Shown here: in pieces, positions 40,354 through 48,845 of the stretch
How the letters are laid out: each line of letters starts with the position of its first letter
Numbering within the stretch: position 1 is the stretch's first letter
Assembly: GCF_902506145.1 (NCBI RefSeq)
Contig: NZ_LR733520.1
Span: forward strand, 2,277,476-2,341,475
Reading direction: 5' to 3'
DNA from: Burkholderia sp. 8Y
GTDB taxonomy: Bacteria; Pseudomonadota; Gammaproteobacteria; Burkholderiales; Burkholderiaceae
DNA: 64,000 bases
The notes under the pieces: generated by a model
The model's database searches: none
What the model saw: only the letters and a program-made list of their open reading frames with translations
Told to the model about the DNA's origin: nothing
Program-made: the position numbers and the translations under genes

Positions 40354-41715
40354 TTACACGACCGCCGCGAGCGCGAAGGTCAATCCCAGACCCATCAGGG
40401 AGATGATGGTCTCGCACAGTGACCATGTCTTGAACGTCTGGCCGACCGTCATCCCGAAATACTCTTTGATCAGCCAGAAGCCGCCATCGTTCACGTGCGA
40501 GAAGATGAGCGAGCCTGAGCCCGTCGCCAACACGAGCAACTCCGGGCTGACGTGCCCGCCCGCCGCAGCCGCGACCGGCGCGACGATGCCGCACGCGGTC
40601 GTCATCGCGACGGTGGCCGAACCGGTCGCCAGGCGAATGAGCGCCGCGACGAACCAGCCGAGCAAGAGCGGCGACAGGCTCGCTTGCGACGCGGTCGCGA
40701 CGATCTGCTGCGAAATGCCGCTATCGCGCAAAACCTGGCCGAAACCGCCGCCCGCACCGACGATCAGCGTAATGCCGGCGATCGGCGCCAGGCAGTCGCC
40801 GCAGAACTTCTGAATCTGCTCGCGATTGAAGCCGCGCGCCGCGCCGAACGTCCAGAAGCTGACCAGCACCGCGATCAGCAGCGCGATATCCGACTGGCCG
40901 ACGAATCGCAGCAGGTCGTTCGGCAGCGTCTTCGGCGCGAACACGAGGTCCGCCCAGCTTCCGACCAGCATCAAAATAACCGGCAGCAAGATGGTGAAAA
41001 GCGTGACACCGAAGCTCGGCAGATCGCGCTTCTTGCTCTCACCGTGCGTATCGACGAACTGGTCGGCCAGCGCGTTCGTGTCCGGCAGCTTGATCTGCTT
41101 GTGAATCAGCAGCGCGAAGAGCGGCCCCGCGACGATCGCAGTCGGAATGCCGACGATCAGACCATACGCAATCGTCTTGCCGATATCGGCGTGATACGCC
41201 TGAACCGCAAGCAGCGCGGCCGGGTGCGGCGGGATCAGCCCGTGCACGACGGACAGACCCGCGACCATCGGCAGACCGATCAGCAGCAGCGACTTGCCCG
41301 AGCGACGCGCGACGTTGAACGCGATCGGAATGAGCAGCACGAAGCCGACTTCGAAAAACACCGGCAAGCCGACGATGATGGCGACGCACATCATCGCCCA
41401 GTGAATATTCTTTTCGCCAAAGAGGTGGATCAGCGTATTGGCGATTCGCTCCGCCCCGCCCGATTCGGCCATCATCTTGCCGAGCATCGTGCCGAGGCCG
41501 ACGACCACCGCGATATGCCCGAGCGTGTTGCCGTTGCCGGTTTCGAACGCTTTGACGATCTTGTCCATCGGCATGCCGACCGCGAGGCCGAGCAACAGGG
41601 ACACGATCAGAAGAACGAGAAACGGATACACCTTGAAGCGAGTGATCATCAGGATCAGAACCGCGATCGCGATCACCGCGTAGAGCAGCAGCATGCTCCC
41701 GTGGACGGCCGGCAT
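40354..41715 (-). CDS. gntT: gluconate:H+ symporter (GntP family)
   Basis: 453 residues, about 12 hydrophobic segments, with GntP-family features VVVGLGTMLGKMMAESGGAE, VHGLIPPHPAALLAVQAY, RLATGSATVAMTTACGIVAP and FSHVNDGGFWLIKEYFGMTV. Inner-membrane gluconate uptake, upstream of the kinase gene. The exact paralogue name (GntT/GntP/GntU) is uncertain. Confidence 0.93.
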   Translation of the reverse strand: MPAVHGSMLLLYAVIAIAVLILMITRFKVYPFLVLLIVSLLLGLAVGMPMDKIVKAFETGNGNTLGHIAVVVGLGTMLGKMMAESGGAERIANTLIHLFGEKNIHWAMMCVAIIVGLPVFFEVGFVLLIPIAFNVARRSGKSLLLIGLPMVAGLSVVHGLIPPHPAALLAVQAYHADIGKTIAYGLIVGIPTAIVAGPLFALLIHKQIKLPDTNALADQFVDTHGESKKRDLPSFGVTLFTILLPVILMLVGSWADLVFAPKTLPNDLLRFVGQSDIALLIAVLVSFWTFGAARGFNREQIQKFCGDCLAPIAGITLIVGAGGGFGQVLRDSGISQQIVATASQASLSPLLLGWFVAALIRLATGSATVAMTTACGIVAPVAAAAGGHVSPELLVLATGSGSLIFSHVNDGGFWLIKEYFGMTVGQTFKTWSLCETIISLMGLGLTFALAAVV

Positions 41716-41891
41716 GACGCCTCCTTTGATTTTGTTGAGATTATTCGCGCTGCCCGTGCGTTTGCCGTCGCTGCCCTGCTACGTCGGGCAATGTCCGGCA
41801 AGCGCGCGCACGGCGCGGACGACCCGAATTCTACTGGTAAGCGGGGAAAGCGTCGGTAAACGGCGACGGATGCAATGTTCGCGCCCAAAAG

Positions 41892-41924
41892 CAAAAAACC
41901 GACGCTCGGAAGAACGTCGGTTTT
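41892..41924 (-). terminator. intrinsic terminator after the small lipoprotein gene
   Basis: Stem AAAACCGACG (41895-41904) / CGTCGGTTTT (41915-41924); on the minus strand the hairpin is followed by a run of six T. It ends leftward transcription 20 bp after the lipoprotein stop. Confidence 0.8.
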
Positions 41925-41944
41925 CAGGGCTGATGCTCGTGTGA

Positions 41945-42247
41945 CTAAGCAGCCGGTTTTGCCGATGCGCGCGGCTCTGCGCAGCGGAAAGTCAGCTCGC
42001 GAGGATTGCCGCGGCCGGGAACGCTATCGACGGATTGCGCCGGCACGACTTGCTGTTCCTTGCAGATTTGCGCGGCGGCTGCCATGCAAGCGTTCTGCGA
42101 TTCGAACAGACCGGAGCACGTCACGCGATAAGCGTTCGGCTCCCCGGCGATGTTCACCTTGCGGGCGGTGTAGGTCATGCCCGTGTCGGTCGAACAGGCC
42201 GAGAGGACGCCGACGCATAGGAGAGCGGTGATAAGAAGTTTGGACAT
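41945..42247 (-). CDS. small secreted lipoprotein, unknown function
   Basis: 100 residues, starting MSKLLITALLCVGVLSACST, a type II signal peptide with lipobox LSAC, so probably lipidated at Cys18. The mature part has further Cys residues (YRVTCSGLFESQNACMAAAA, AAQICKEQQ, LTFRCAEP) that could form two disulphides. It lies just downstream of the YadA-anchor remnant and may be an accessory of the former adhesin; homologous lipoproteins near trimeric autotransporters are known, but this link is inferred. The start at 42247 is used; an upstream extension lacks any signal. Confidence 0.8.
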   Translation of the reverse strand: MSKLLITALLCVGVLSACSTDTGMTYTARKVNIAGEPNAYRVTCSGLFESQNACMAAAAQICKEQQVVPAQSVDSVPGRGNPRELTFRCAEPRASAKPAA

Positions 42248-42296
42248 CTCTGTTTCGTCAGTTCGTGCAAGTGGCTGGGTAGCGACGGGGAGCGAC

Positions 42297-42327
42297 CGGG
42301 CGATCGCGCAGCATCCGCGATCGCCCG
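42297..42327 (-). terminator. hairpin downstream of the chimeric autotransporter remnant
   Basis: Perfect 12-bp stem CGGGCGATCGCG (42297-42308) / CGCGATCGCCCG (42316-42327), 7-base loop. No T-tract, so termination would need Rho or be partial; the smaller hairpin at 42333-42350 lies between it and the gene. Confidence 0.5.
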
Positions 42328-42332
42328 GGTCT

Positions 42333-42350
42333 GCCCGAGTTTCCTCGGGC
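42333..42350 (-). terminator. short hairpin after the chimeric ORF
   Basis: Stem GCCCGAG (42333-42339) / CTCGGGC (42344-42350), loop TTTC, 7 bp after the stop codon. Together with the 12-bp hairpin it marks the end of the transcript. Confidence 0.45.
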
Positions 42351-42356
42351 TCCGGC

Positions 42357-42761
42357 TTACCAGCGATACGACGCGTTCGCGCTGTACACCGTGCCGCTGC
42401 GGGTCGTACCAGCACCCGCCTTCAGCACGAGGTTCTGCGTGACGCGCAGGTTCAGCGCGACGGCCGCAGCCGCATAGCCCTGATACGACGCACCACCCAC
42501 GCCGACGGACATGGTCTTGTCCTGGTCGATGTTCGGAACCATCGCCAACGCCGTGGCAGCAGCAATGCCCGAGTAGGCAGTGCGGCCACCCGTGACGAGA
42601 TAGGTAGCTTTCACGCGCGGCGAGCGTTTGAGCAGCATCACCAGGTAAAGGCAATTTTGGAAGATGCCGTTTTCCCAGAGTGACTGCTCGCCTTTGCGGA
42701 TGAAGATCGATACGCCCACATTGAGCCGTTCCGGCATACGGGGATTCGTTTGCTTGTTCAT
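42357..42761 (-). pseudogene. chimeric remnant: DUF2827 N-terminus fused to YadA-type membrane anchor
   Basis: 134 residues. Positions 11-56 (LNVGVSIFIRKGEQSLWENG, then IFQNCLYLVMLLKRSPRV) align without gaps to the N-terminus of the neighbouring DUF2827 protein (RIGISVVTHQGQNIWQNGLG). From about residue 60 it becomes a YadA anchor: TAYSGIAAATALAMVPNIDQ, KTMSVGVGGASYQGYAAAAV, and ends YSANASYRW with a terminal Trp. The body of the glycosyltransferase and the adhesin signal peptide, head and stalk are gone. The fusion is in frame and its ATG overlaps the DUF2827 stop (ATGA), so it may be translated, but it has no signal peptide and should not reach the outer membrane. Confidence 0.82.
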
Positions 42762-43915
42762 ACGCCGAGCTTCGCCTCGCTACCTTTGAACAGGTTCAGT
42801 AACCGGTCGGCAAAGCTGTCCAGGTTCGCTTGATTGAAAGGATTCACCGAGTCGATGACGCGCTGGGCGCGCGCCCGATAATCGCCAAGCGACGCATCAT
42901 GTTCTCTGGCCGCGCGCAGCAGTTGTCGCCCGCCCTCCTGTGAATCGAAGCCGGGGTAGTAATATCCCGCGTCGAGCCAAGGCGAGTTATGGACGAGCGG
43001 ATAGCCGCCGTACAGTACGTCGAGATAAAGATAATTCTGGTCGTTGCCCCATTGATGAGACACGACAGCATCCGAGAATTGCGACATGAATCCTGCGATA
43101 TCGTTGCGTCCGTGAAAGGTCGCTTTGCTGTCTTTAACGAGGTTCAGCGAATTAGCCATTTGCACGAGCGTCGGATGATCCTTCATGTGCAAAGTGTTCA
43201 GCACATGCATGTGCGATACGCTCGAAGGATCGGTTCGATAGGCCTCTTCGCACGCCAGCATCGGAATACTGGACGTTTTGACGACCGAGATGTTCGGCTC
43301 GAAGATCGAAACCCGGAAGCCCTGCCGTTGTGAAGAATCATTCAATGATCCGTCTGTGCGCGGCTGATATCCATAATGCAACCCGTGTTCGCTCACCTCC
43401 GCGATGCGCTGCTCTAAAAACTGCGGATGCCAGATGAAGGGCACGAGATGAACGTCGCAACGGTGAAGCGTGCGCATCATAGGCATGGACAGGCGGTCCT
43501 TCGACATCAACCAGATTTCGTCGTAGCGGTCGGGGCGCATGACGTGCACCGGCTTGTCGAACACCGGCGATTCCACCAGTCCGACGTACGGCTGGCCGCA
43601 GCAGTAATAGACGACTTTCTTGCCGCGGGCACGCATGAGGTCGAGCCATTGCGTGTCCAGTGCGCCGCCCATTTCAAATACGACGTCCACCTGGTCGGCT
43701 GCATCGTGCGTCCGCATGATGCGCATACCTTTCGATGACGCGTCGACCTGCGGCGGCAAGGCGTTTTGATCGCCCACATCGATGAGCGTAATGCCTTCCA
43801 CGAACGGTAGCCGTTGCAAAGCCTCAGCCAGAAAGACGACGTTCTGTCCGAGACCGTTCTGCCAAATGTTCTGCCCTTGATGCGTGACGACAGATATTCC
43901 GATTCGAATAGTCAC
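42758..43915 (-). CDS. DUF2827 family protein, probable glycosyltransferase
   Basis: 385 residues, MTIRIGISVVTHQGQNIWQN. The protein fits the DUF2827 group, with a Rossmann-like N-terminal half (VDVVFEMGGALDTQWLDLMR), VHVMRPDRYDEIWLM, and a C-terminal half containing HQWGNDQNYLYLDVLYGGYP and LVHNSPWLDAGYYYPGFDSQ, reminiscent of GT-B glycosyltransferases that hold a nucleotide-sugar. No signal peptide, so cytoplasmic. Overlap with a second, truncated DUF2827 copy joined to a YadA anchor suggests the pair once glycosylated a trimeric autotransporter; this is inference. Confidence 0.75.
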   Translation of the reverse strand: MTIRIGISVVTHQGQNIWQNGLGQNVVFLAEALQRLPFVEGITLIDVGDQNALPPQVDASSKGMRIMRTHDAADQVDVVFEMGGALDTQWLDLMRARGKKVVYYCCGQPYVGLVESPVFDKPVHVMRPDRYDEIWLMSKDRLSMPMMRTLHRCDVHLVPFIWHPQFLEQRIAEVSEHGLHYGYQPRTDGSLNDSSQRQGFRVSIFEPNISVVKTSSIPMLACEEAYRTDPSSVSHMHVLNTLHMKDHPTLVQMANSLNLVKDSKATFHGRNDIAGFMSQFSDAVVSHQWGNDQNYLYLDVLYGGYPLVHNSPWLDAGYYYPGFDSQEGGRQLLRAAREHDASLGDYRARAQRVIDSVNPFNQANLDSFADRLLNLFKGSEAKLGV

Positions 43916-44679
43916 AATTGATATCTCAGAAATTCGGGATTGCGCCTTTCGAAATAAAGCGCAGAGTTGCTGCTTTACTTTCGCAAAATCCGGGCTACCC
44001 CAGCGCGCGACGTTACAGTCCGATACCTGCCGCGGACGAGCAGAAACAGCAAGAGATCTAGGGACGAACGGGTAGCCAACCTACCCCTTGAATATATAGA
44101 AGATTTTCTAGATTTCCCAGCGATCCGGACATTTATAAGAGTCGTCCTAGTGCTTCAGAATGTGCAACTACGCGGCGCGGCGCTGGACACATATGAGGAA
44201 GAAGACCGGAGGGCAGGCTGCCTGCCGTCTGATAGACGGCGGTCCAGGTAATTGCGTTCATAGCGGTGCTTGCGCGCGGAGACGGCGCTGCACGGGATCG
44301 CGTGCGAAATTGTCGGCTAGCCCGGCTCAACGCAAGCGGCACCGCGCCCCAACAGGCAGATAACGATGCTTATTCTGAACCAGTTGGCAATTAAACTGCC
44401 ATATTACTGCTTCCGATCATGATTTTATGAAGACATTTAGGAACAGTCAGCGTTAATCGAATGCGCGCCAACTGCTAATATGGCGATGAGCATGACGCCT
44501 GGGATTATTGAATTCAAATCAATCGCGACTAGGACTCACCAATCCGTTCTCGTTGTGCTCACTTCGACTGAGGGTCATCTAAGCATTATCTTGATGCATC
44601 TGCAGCGGAGTGGATTTTTTAATGCGAGAAATGTTTCCGCAGAGGCAAAACCAGTTGTATTACTCAGGATTAGAGAGGA
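43916..44679. other. AT-richer gene-poor stretch upstream of the DUF2827 gene
   Basis: 764 bp with no gene that I can support and visibly lower GC than the flanks, for example around 44090-44150 and 44380-44640. It contains a 7-bp hairpin GCCGTCT/AGACGGC at 44224-44240 and several TATA-like runs. It must hold the leftward DUF2827 promoter and the rightward promoter for the small peptide gene. A 67-codon frame at 44480-44683 is considered doubtful. Confidence 0.55.
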
Positions 44680-44685
44680 ATGAAA

Positions 44686-44820
44686 ATGATTAACATCGAT
44701 CGCAGCGCGTTGGCGCAAGCGCAGGTGGCAGGCGGCTCAACGAAGAGCAGTTCCAGCTCAACGTCTTCGACGAACGTCAACATCAATATTTCGCAAGATA
44801 CAACGCCCATCAAGCCGTAA
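44686..44820 (+). CDS. small Ser/Thr-rich peptide with Gly-Gly motif
   Basis: 44 residues. A leader-like MINIDRSALAQAQVAGG is followed by a 27-residue tail with 9 Ser and 5 Thr (STKSSSSSTSST, then NVNINISQDTTPIKP). AGAGAGGA lies 7 bases upstream of the ATG at 44686; an in-frame ATG at 44680 is too close to it. The Gly-Gly after a short leader resembles double-glycine leaders of secreted peptides, but I recognise no family. No transporter or modification gene is adjacent except the DUF2827 gene 0.8 kb away. No signal peptide or membrane segment. Confidence 0.5.
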   Translation: MINIDRSALAQAQVAGGSTKSSSSSTSSTNVNINISQDTTPIKP

Positions 44821-44860
44821 ATTGCATATCTAATTCGGCAGGCGAGCAGCTGCCAACGAC

Positions 44861-44893
44861 GTTGTCCAGTTTGGGCTAACCGAACTGGACAAC
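44861..44893. repeat. 11-bp perfect inverted repeat after the small peptide gene
   Basis: GTTGTCCAGTT (44861-44871) and AACTGGACAAC (44883-44893) with an 11-base loop. No T-tract follows, so it may be a weak terminator or a protein-binding palindrome. It is 41 bp after the peptide stop. Confidence 0.55.
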
Positions 44894-45057
44894 CAGTCCC
44901 GCGCAGCAAAGAAGCTGTCCTCGCAAAGTCATGCTCTAACGAGTTGCGAAATCAAGCTACCGATATGAACAAGGGACAGACCCACATCGAGAGCGCGTCC
45001 AGCCCGAAGGCGATTGCACTGCAGGAAGCTTTGCGAGATCGCCCCGTTTCTTCTCGA

Positions 45058-45690
45058 TTACTTCTGCGGCGCAAGCTCGCTCGCAGCTCGCGCCAACCGC
45101 GTCACTTCCTCCCAATTCTGCGCAGCAATCGCAGCCTTCGGCGTCAGCCACGATCCGCCAACACACACCACATTCGGCTGCGCGAGAAACAGCGACGCCG
45201 TTTCCGCAGTAATGCCGCCAGTCGGACAGAATTTGAGATTCGGAAACGGCCCGTAAAACGCCTGCAACATCGGAACGCCGCCCGCCTGTTGCGCCGGGAA
45301 GAACTTGACGGTTTCATAGCCCAGTTCCATCGCGGTAATGATGTCGCTCGGCGTCATCACGCCCGGCAACAGCGGCAACCCGGCATCCAGCGCGGCCTTG
45401 TGCATGTCCTTCGTCAAACCCGGCGACACGCCGAACTGCGCGCCCGCTTTCTTGGCCTGCTCGCAATGCTCAGGCTTCGTGATCGTCCCGACGCCAACGA
45501 CGATGTCTTCCGCGAGCTGGCTCGCCCGTTCGATCGCGCCAATGCCCGCCGCCGTGCGCAGCGTGATCTCGAGCACCTTCACGCCGCCTGCGTGCAGCGC
45601 GCGCGATACCTGTTCGCCCTGCTCCACTGAATCAAATGCTAGCACCGGAATGACCGGACCCAGACGCACGATTTCGCTTACCGTTTTCAT
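45058..45690 (-). CDS. eda: 2-keto-3-deoxy-6-phosphogluconate aldolase
   Basis: 210 residues, starting MKTVSEIVRLGPVIPVLAFD. Class I aldolase: catalytic Glu in VLEITLRTAAG, Schiff-base Lys in YETVKFFPAQQAGG, and CPTGGITAE phosphate loop. Cleaves KDPG to pyruvate and glyceraldehyde-3-phosphate, the second Entner-Doudoroff step. Directly downstream of edd in one leftward operon. Confidence 0.96.
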   Translation of the reverse strand: MKTVSEIVRLGPVIPVLAFDSVEQGEQVSRALHAGGVKVLEITLRTAAGIGAIERASQLAEDIVVGVGTITKPEHCEQAKKAGAQFGVSPGLTKDMHKAALDAGLPLLPGVMTPSDIITAMELGYETVKFFPAQQAGGVPMLQAFYGPFPNLKFCPTGGITAETASLFLAQPNVVCVGGSWLTPKAAIAAQNWEEVTRLARAASELAPQK

Positions 45691-45750
45691 GTGATGCGAC
45701 TCCTTTTCTATGCGGCGACTCAGTGTCAGGCCGCGGGTTTTTAACCGGCG

Positions 45751-47679
45751 TCAGTGCGTCGCCTGCGTCGAGGCATGAGCGTGAGCCGCTTCCCGATGTG
45801 CGTCGCCGGCATTCGCCGTTGCGCCGCCAGTAGCCGACGCAGCCGTCGCGCCGATCAGCGCCCCGAACACCGACGCGCCCTCCTCGGCTGGCAGCGCCGC
45901 GCTGCGGAACACGCCGAACAGTTCGCGGCCGAAGCCGACTTCGTTTTCCGCCTGATTCGCCGGAGCCTCGACCTCGCGCGACGCCCATTCCTGTGCGTCG
46001 ATGTCGATGTCAAGCACGCCAGCCGGCGCGTCGATCACGAGCATGTCGCCCGAGCGCACCTTGCCGAGCGGCCCATGCAACAGCGCCTCGGGCGACACGT
46101 GAATCACGGCAGGCACTTTGCCCGATGCCCCCGACATGCGGCCGTCGGTGACGAGCGCGACGTGAAAGCCCTGATCCTGCAGCACGCCGAGAAGCGGCGT
46201 CAACCGGTGCAGCTCCGGCATGCCGTTCGCGCGCGCGCCTTGAAAGCGCACGACCGCGACGAAATCGCGCTTCAGTTCGCCCTTATCGAACGCTTCCTGC
46301 ACTTCTTCCTGCGAATTGAACACGATGGCCGGCGCTTTCACCACACGATGCTCCGGCGCCACAGCCGAAATCTTGATGACGCCCCGCCCGAGCTTGCCTT
46401 GCATCAGCCGCAAGCCGCCGTCCGGCTGGAAAGGCTCGCGAATGTCGCGCAGCACCTTCGTGTCGTGACTCTCTGGCGCGCCATCGACCCACTGCAGCTT
46501 GCCGTCGATCAGCTTCGGCTCTTTCGTGTAGTGCGACAAGCCGCGCCCCGCGACCGTCTGAACGTCTTCGTGCAGCAAACCGCCTTCTAGCAAATTGCGC
46601 ACGAGAAACGCCACGCCGCCCGCCGCGTGAAAGTGGTTCACGTCGGCCTTGCCGTTCGGATAAATCTTCGCGAGCAGCGGCACGACCTGTGACAGCTCGT
46701 CGAAGTCGTTCCAGTCGATCACGATGCCCGCCGCCCGCGCGATCGCCACGAGGTGCAGCGTGTGATTGGTCGAACCGCCCGTCGCGAGCAGTGCGACGAT
46801 GCCGTTGACGATCGCCTTCTCATCGACCACATGGCCGATCGGCGTGTAGTTTCCGCGCTCCAGCGTGAGGTCGAGCACGCGGCGCGCGGCCTCTGCGGTG
46901 AGCGCATCGCGCAGCGGCGTGTGCGGATGCACGAACGCCGCGCTCGGCAGATGCAGGCCCATCACTTCCATGAGCATCTGGTTGCTGTTGGCCGTGCCGT
47001 AGAACGTGCAGGTGCCGTGACCGTGATACGCCGCCGCCTCGGCTTCGAGCAACGCATCGCGATTGCACTTGCCGGTCGCGAACTCCTGACGGACCTTTGC
47101 TTTCTCGTCGTTGGTAAGGCCGCTCGTCATCGGGCCTGCCGGGACGAAGATGGTCGGCAGATGGCCGAACTGCAACGCGCCGATGGCGAGCCCCGGCACG
47201 ATCTTGTCGCAGACGCCTAAGCACAGCGCCGCGTCGAACATGTTGTGCGTGAGCGCGACGGCCGTGCTCATGGCAATGACTTCGCGCGAAAACAGCGACA
47301 GCTCCATGCCAGCGTTGCCTTGCGTGATGCCGTCGCACATGGCCGGCACGCCGCCCGCGAATTGCGCGATGCCGCCGTGTTCGCGCGCCGCCTGCTTGAT
47401 GATGTCCGGAAAGCTCTTGTACGGCGCATGCGCGGAAAGCATCTCGTTATATGACGACACGATGCCGACGTTCGGCTCGCGCACGGCCTTGATCGCGAAC
47501 TTCTCCTGACCTTCGAGTCCGGCGAAACCGTGCGCGAGGTTCGCGCAAGACAGCGCGCCGCGCGCCGGGAACTTGCCGTGCGCCGCGTCGATCCGCGCCA
47601 GATACGCCGCCCGAGTGGACTTGCTGCGTTCGACCACGCGGTCGGTGACTTTCTTGAGTTGTGAATGCGGGGAAACCAT
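45751..47679 (-). CDS. edd: 6-phosphogluconate dehydratase
   Basis: 642 residues. Edd/IlvD family [4Fe-4S] enzyme converting 6-phosphogluconate to [24 protein letters not shown] start with AAGGAG upstream. Cluster Cys in [37 protein letters not shown] and [34 protein letters not shown] near the C-terminus. The C-terminal 35 residues (Ala/His rich) extend beyond the usual end. Divergent from hexR across a region with two HexR-like palindromes. Confidence 0.95.
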   Translation of the reverse strand: MVSPHSQLKKVTDRVVERSKSTRAAYLARIDAAHGKFPARGALSCANLAHGFAGLEGQEKFAIKAVREPNVGIVSSYNEMLSAHAPYKSFPDIIKQAAREHGGIAQFAGGVPAMCDGITQGNAGMELSLFSREVIAMSTAVALTHNMFDAALCLGVCDKIVPGLAIGALQFGHLPTIFVPAGPMTSGLTNDEKAKVRQEFATGKCNRDALLEAEAAAYHGHGTCTFYGTANSNQMLMEVMGLHLPSAAFVHPHTPLRDALTAEAARRVLDLTLERGNYTPIGHVVDEKAIVNGIVALLATGGSTNHTLHLVAIARAAGIVIDWNDFDELSQVVPLLAKIYPNGKADVNHFHAAGGVAFLVRNLLEGGLLHEDVQTVAGRGLSHYTKEPKLIDGKLQWVDGAPESHDTKVLRDIREPFQPDGGLRLMQGKLGRGVIKISAVAPEHRVVKAPAIVFNSQEEVQEAFDKGELKRDFVAVVRFQGARANGMPELHRLTPLLGVLQDQGFHVALVTDGRMSGASGKVPAVIHVSPEALLHGPLGKVRSGDMLVIDAPAGVLDIDIDAQEWASREVEAPANQAENEVGFGRELFGVFRSAALPAEEGASVFGALIGATAASATGGATANAGDAHREAAHAHASTQATH

Positions 47680-47787
47680 CGAAGCTCCTTGTCTCACTCC
47701 GGCGCGCATGCCGTCGAGTTATGGGTTGGACAATCGCGAAGAACGGCGGCTGCGTCGTTATAGAGTGAATGCCGCTCGGCCTCATAT

Positions 47788-47803
47788 TAGTAGAAAAACT
47801 ACA
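47788..47803. promoter_or_regulatory. candidate HexR operator, edd side
   Basis: TAGTAGAAAAACTACA, a palindrome (reverse complement TGTAGTTTTTCTACTA) resembling the TTGT/TGTA...TACA-type HexR box, 109 bp upstream of the edd start. A leftward -10-like TATAAC lies at 47762-47757, just downstream of it. Confidence 0.55.
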
Positions 47804-47908
47804 CGACGACAACGTGCCGAATGCGCGTTACTGTTCAGCGGACGCCGAACTCGCAGCTAACAAACATCATCGTCTGAGGGAATTCCCTGACGACCACGAC
47901 GCTACGTA

Positions 47909-47944
47909 TGTAGTATTTGTACAAAGCGATTCATCGGCTATAGT
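47909..47944 (+). promoter_or_regulatory. candidate HexR operator overlapping the hexR promoter
   Basis: TGTAGTATTTGTACA at 47909-47923 matches the palindrome upstream of edd. A -35-like TTGTAC (47917-47922) and -10-like TATAGT (47939-47944), 16-bp spacer, overlap it. HexR bound here would block its own promoter, so autoregulation is expected. Confidence 0.5.
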
Positions 47945-47978
47945 CGCAGGCAAATTTCCAGCATAGGCGAGTTTTCCG

Positions 47979-48818
47979 ATGTTGCTGTCCCAAGTCGAAG
48001 CAATGCGCGAGCAGTTGCGCCCGTCCGAGCGCAAGCTTGCCAATTATGTGCTGGAAGCGCCGCGCGAAGTCCTCGACCTGTCGATGACCGACTTCGCCGC
48101 CCGCGCAGGCGTCAGCCAGCCGACCATCGCGCGGTTCTGTCAGGCGCTCGGTTTTTCCGGGTTCCGCGAATTCAAGATCCGGCTCGCGCAAAGCGTCGCG
48201 GCGGATGTGCCCACGGTCTACCGCGACGTCCGCAGCGACGAACCCGCCGCCGGCGTCGCGGCGAAGGTGCTCGACCGCACCATCGGCGCGCTCATCGCGG
48301 TGCGCAATAGCCTGTCGTCGGACAGCGTCGCGGCGGCGATCGCGATTCTTTCGGACGCGCGCCGCATCGAGTTCTACGGCGCGGGCGGCTCGGGGATTGC
48401 GGCGCTCGACATGCAGCACAAGTTTTTCCGGCTCGGCGTGCCATCGGTCGCGTACGCCGATCCGCACACCTACACGACATCCGCCGCGTTGCTCGGACCG
48501 GGCGATGTCGTCGTCGCCATCTCGAACACCGGCCGCACGAAGGACATTCTCGACGCGTGCAAGTCGGCGCTGAACGGCGGGGCGAAGGTCATCGCGATCA
48601 CGCACGGCAATTCGCCGCTCGCGCGGCTGGCGAGCGTCGGCCTGTTCGCGAACGTCGATGAAGACACGGACATTTTTTCGCCGATGACATCGCGCGTCTC
48701 GCATCTCGCGATCGGCGACATTCTGGCGGTCGGGCTGGCGCTGGCGCGCGGCCCGCAACTGGCGGAGAAGCTCGCCGAGGCGAAGGACGTGCTGGAAGGA
48801 CGCCGGGTGGGAATGTGA
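47979..48818 (+). CDS. hexR: HexR-type (RpiR family) transcriptional regulator
   Basis: 279 residues: N-terminal helix-turn-helix (LRPSERKLANYVLEAPREVL, ARAGVSQPTIARFCQALGFS) followed by a C-terminal SIS domain (RRIEFYGAGGSGIAALDMQH, VVVAISNTGRTKDILDAC) that binds KDPG in known HexR proteins. Divergent from edd-eda, with two matching palindromes between them. Probably represses Entner-Doudoroff genes and releases on KDPG. Confidence 0.9.
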   Translation: MLLSQVEAMREQLRPSERKLANYVLEAPREVLDLSMTDFAARAGVSQPTIARFCQALGFSGFREFKIRLAQSVAADVPTVYRDVRSDEPAAGVAAKVLDRTIGALIAVRNSLSSDSVAAAIAILSDARRIEFYGAGGSGIAALDMQHKFFRLGVPSVAYADPHTYTTSAALLGPGDVVVAISNTGRTKDILDACKSALNGGAKVIAITHGNSPLARLASVGLFANVDEDTDIFSPMTSRVSHLAIGDILAVGLALARGPQLAEKLAEAKDVLEGRRVGM

Positions 48819-48845
48819 GCCGAGCGCCGGCACCCGAAGCGGATA

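Noticed and set aside
44480-44683. 67-codon frame ending in an ATGA overlap with the small peptide gene
   Set aside because: No ribosome-binding site, no family resemblance; the overlap ATG is not the likely start of the peptide. Kept as doubtful only.
43916-45057. tRNA gene or attachment site that could explain an acquired islet
   Set aside because: No cloverleaf, direct repeats or integrase were found.
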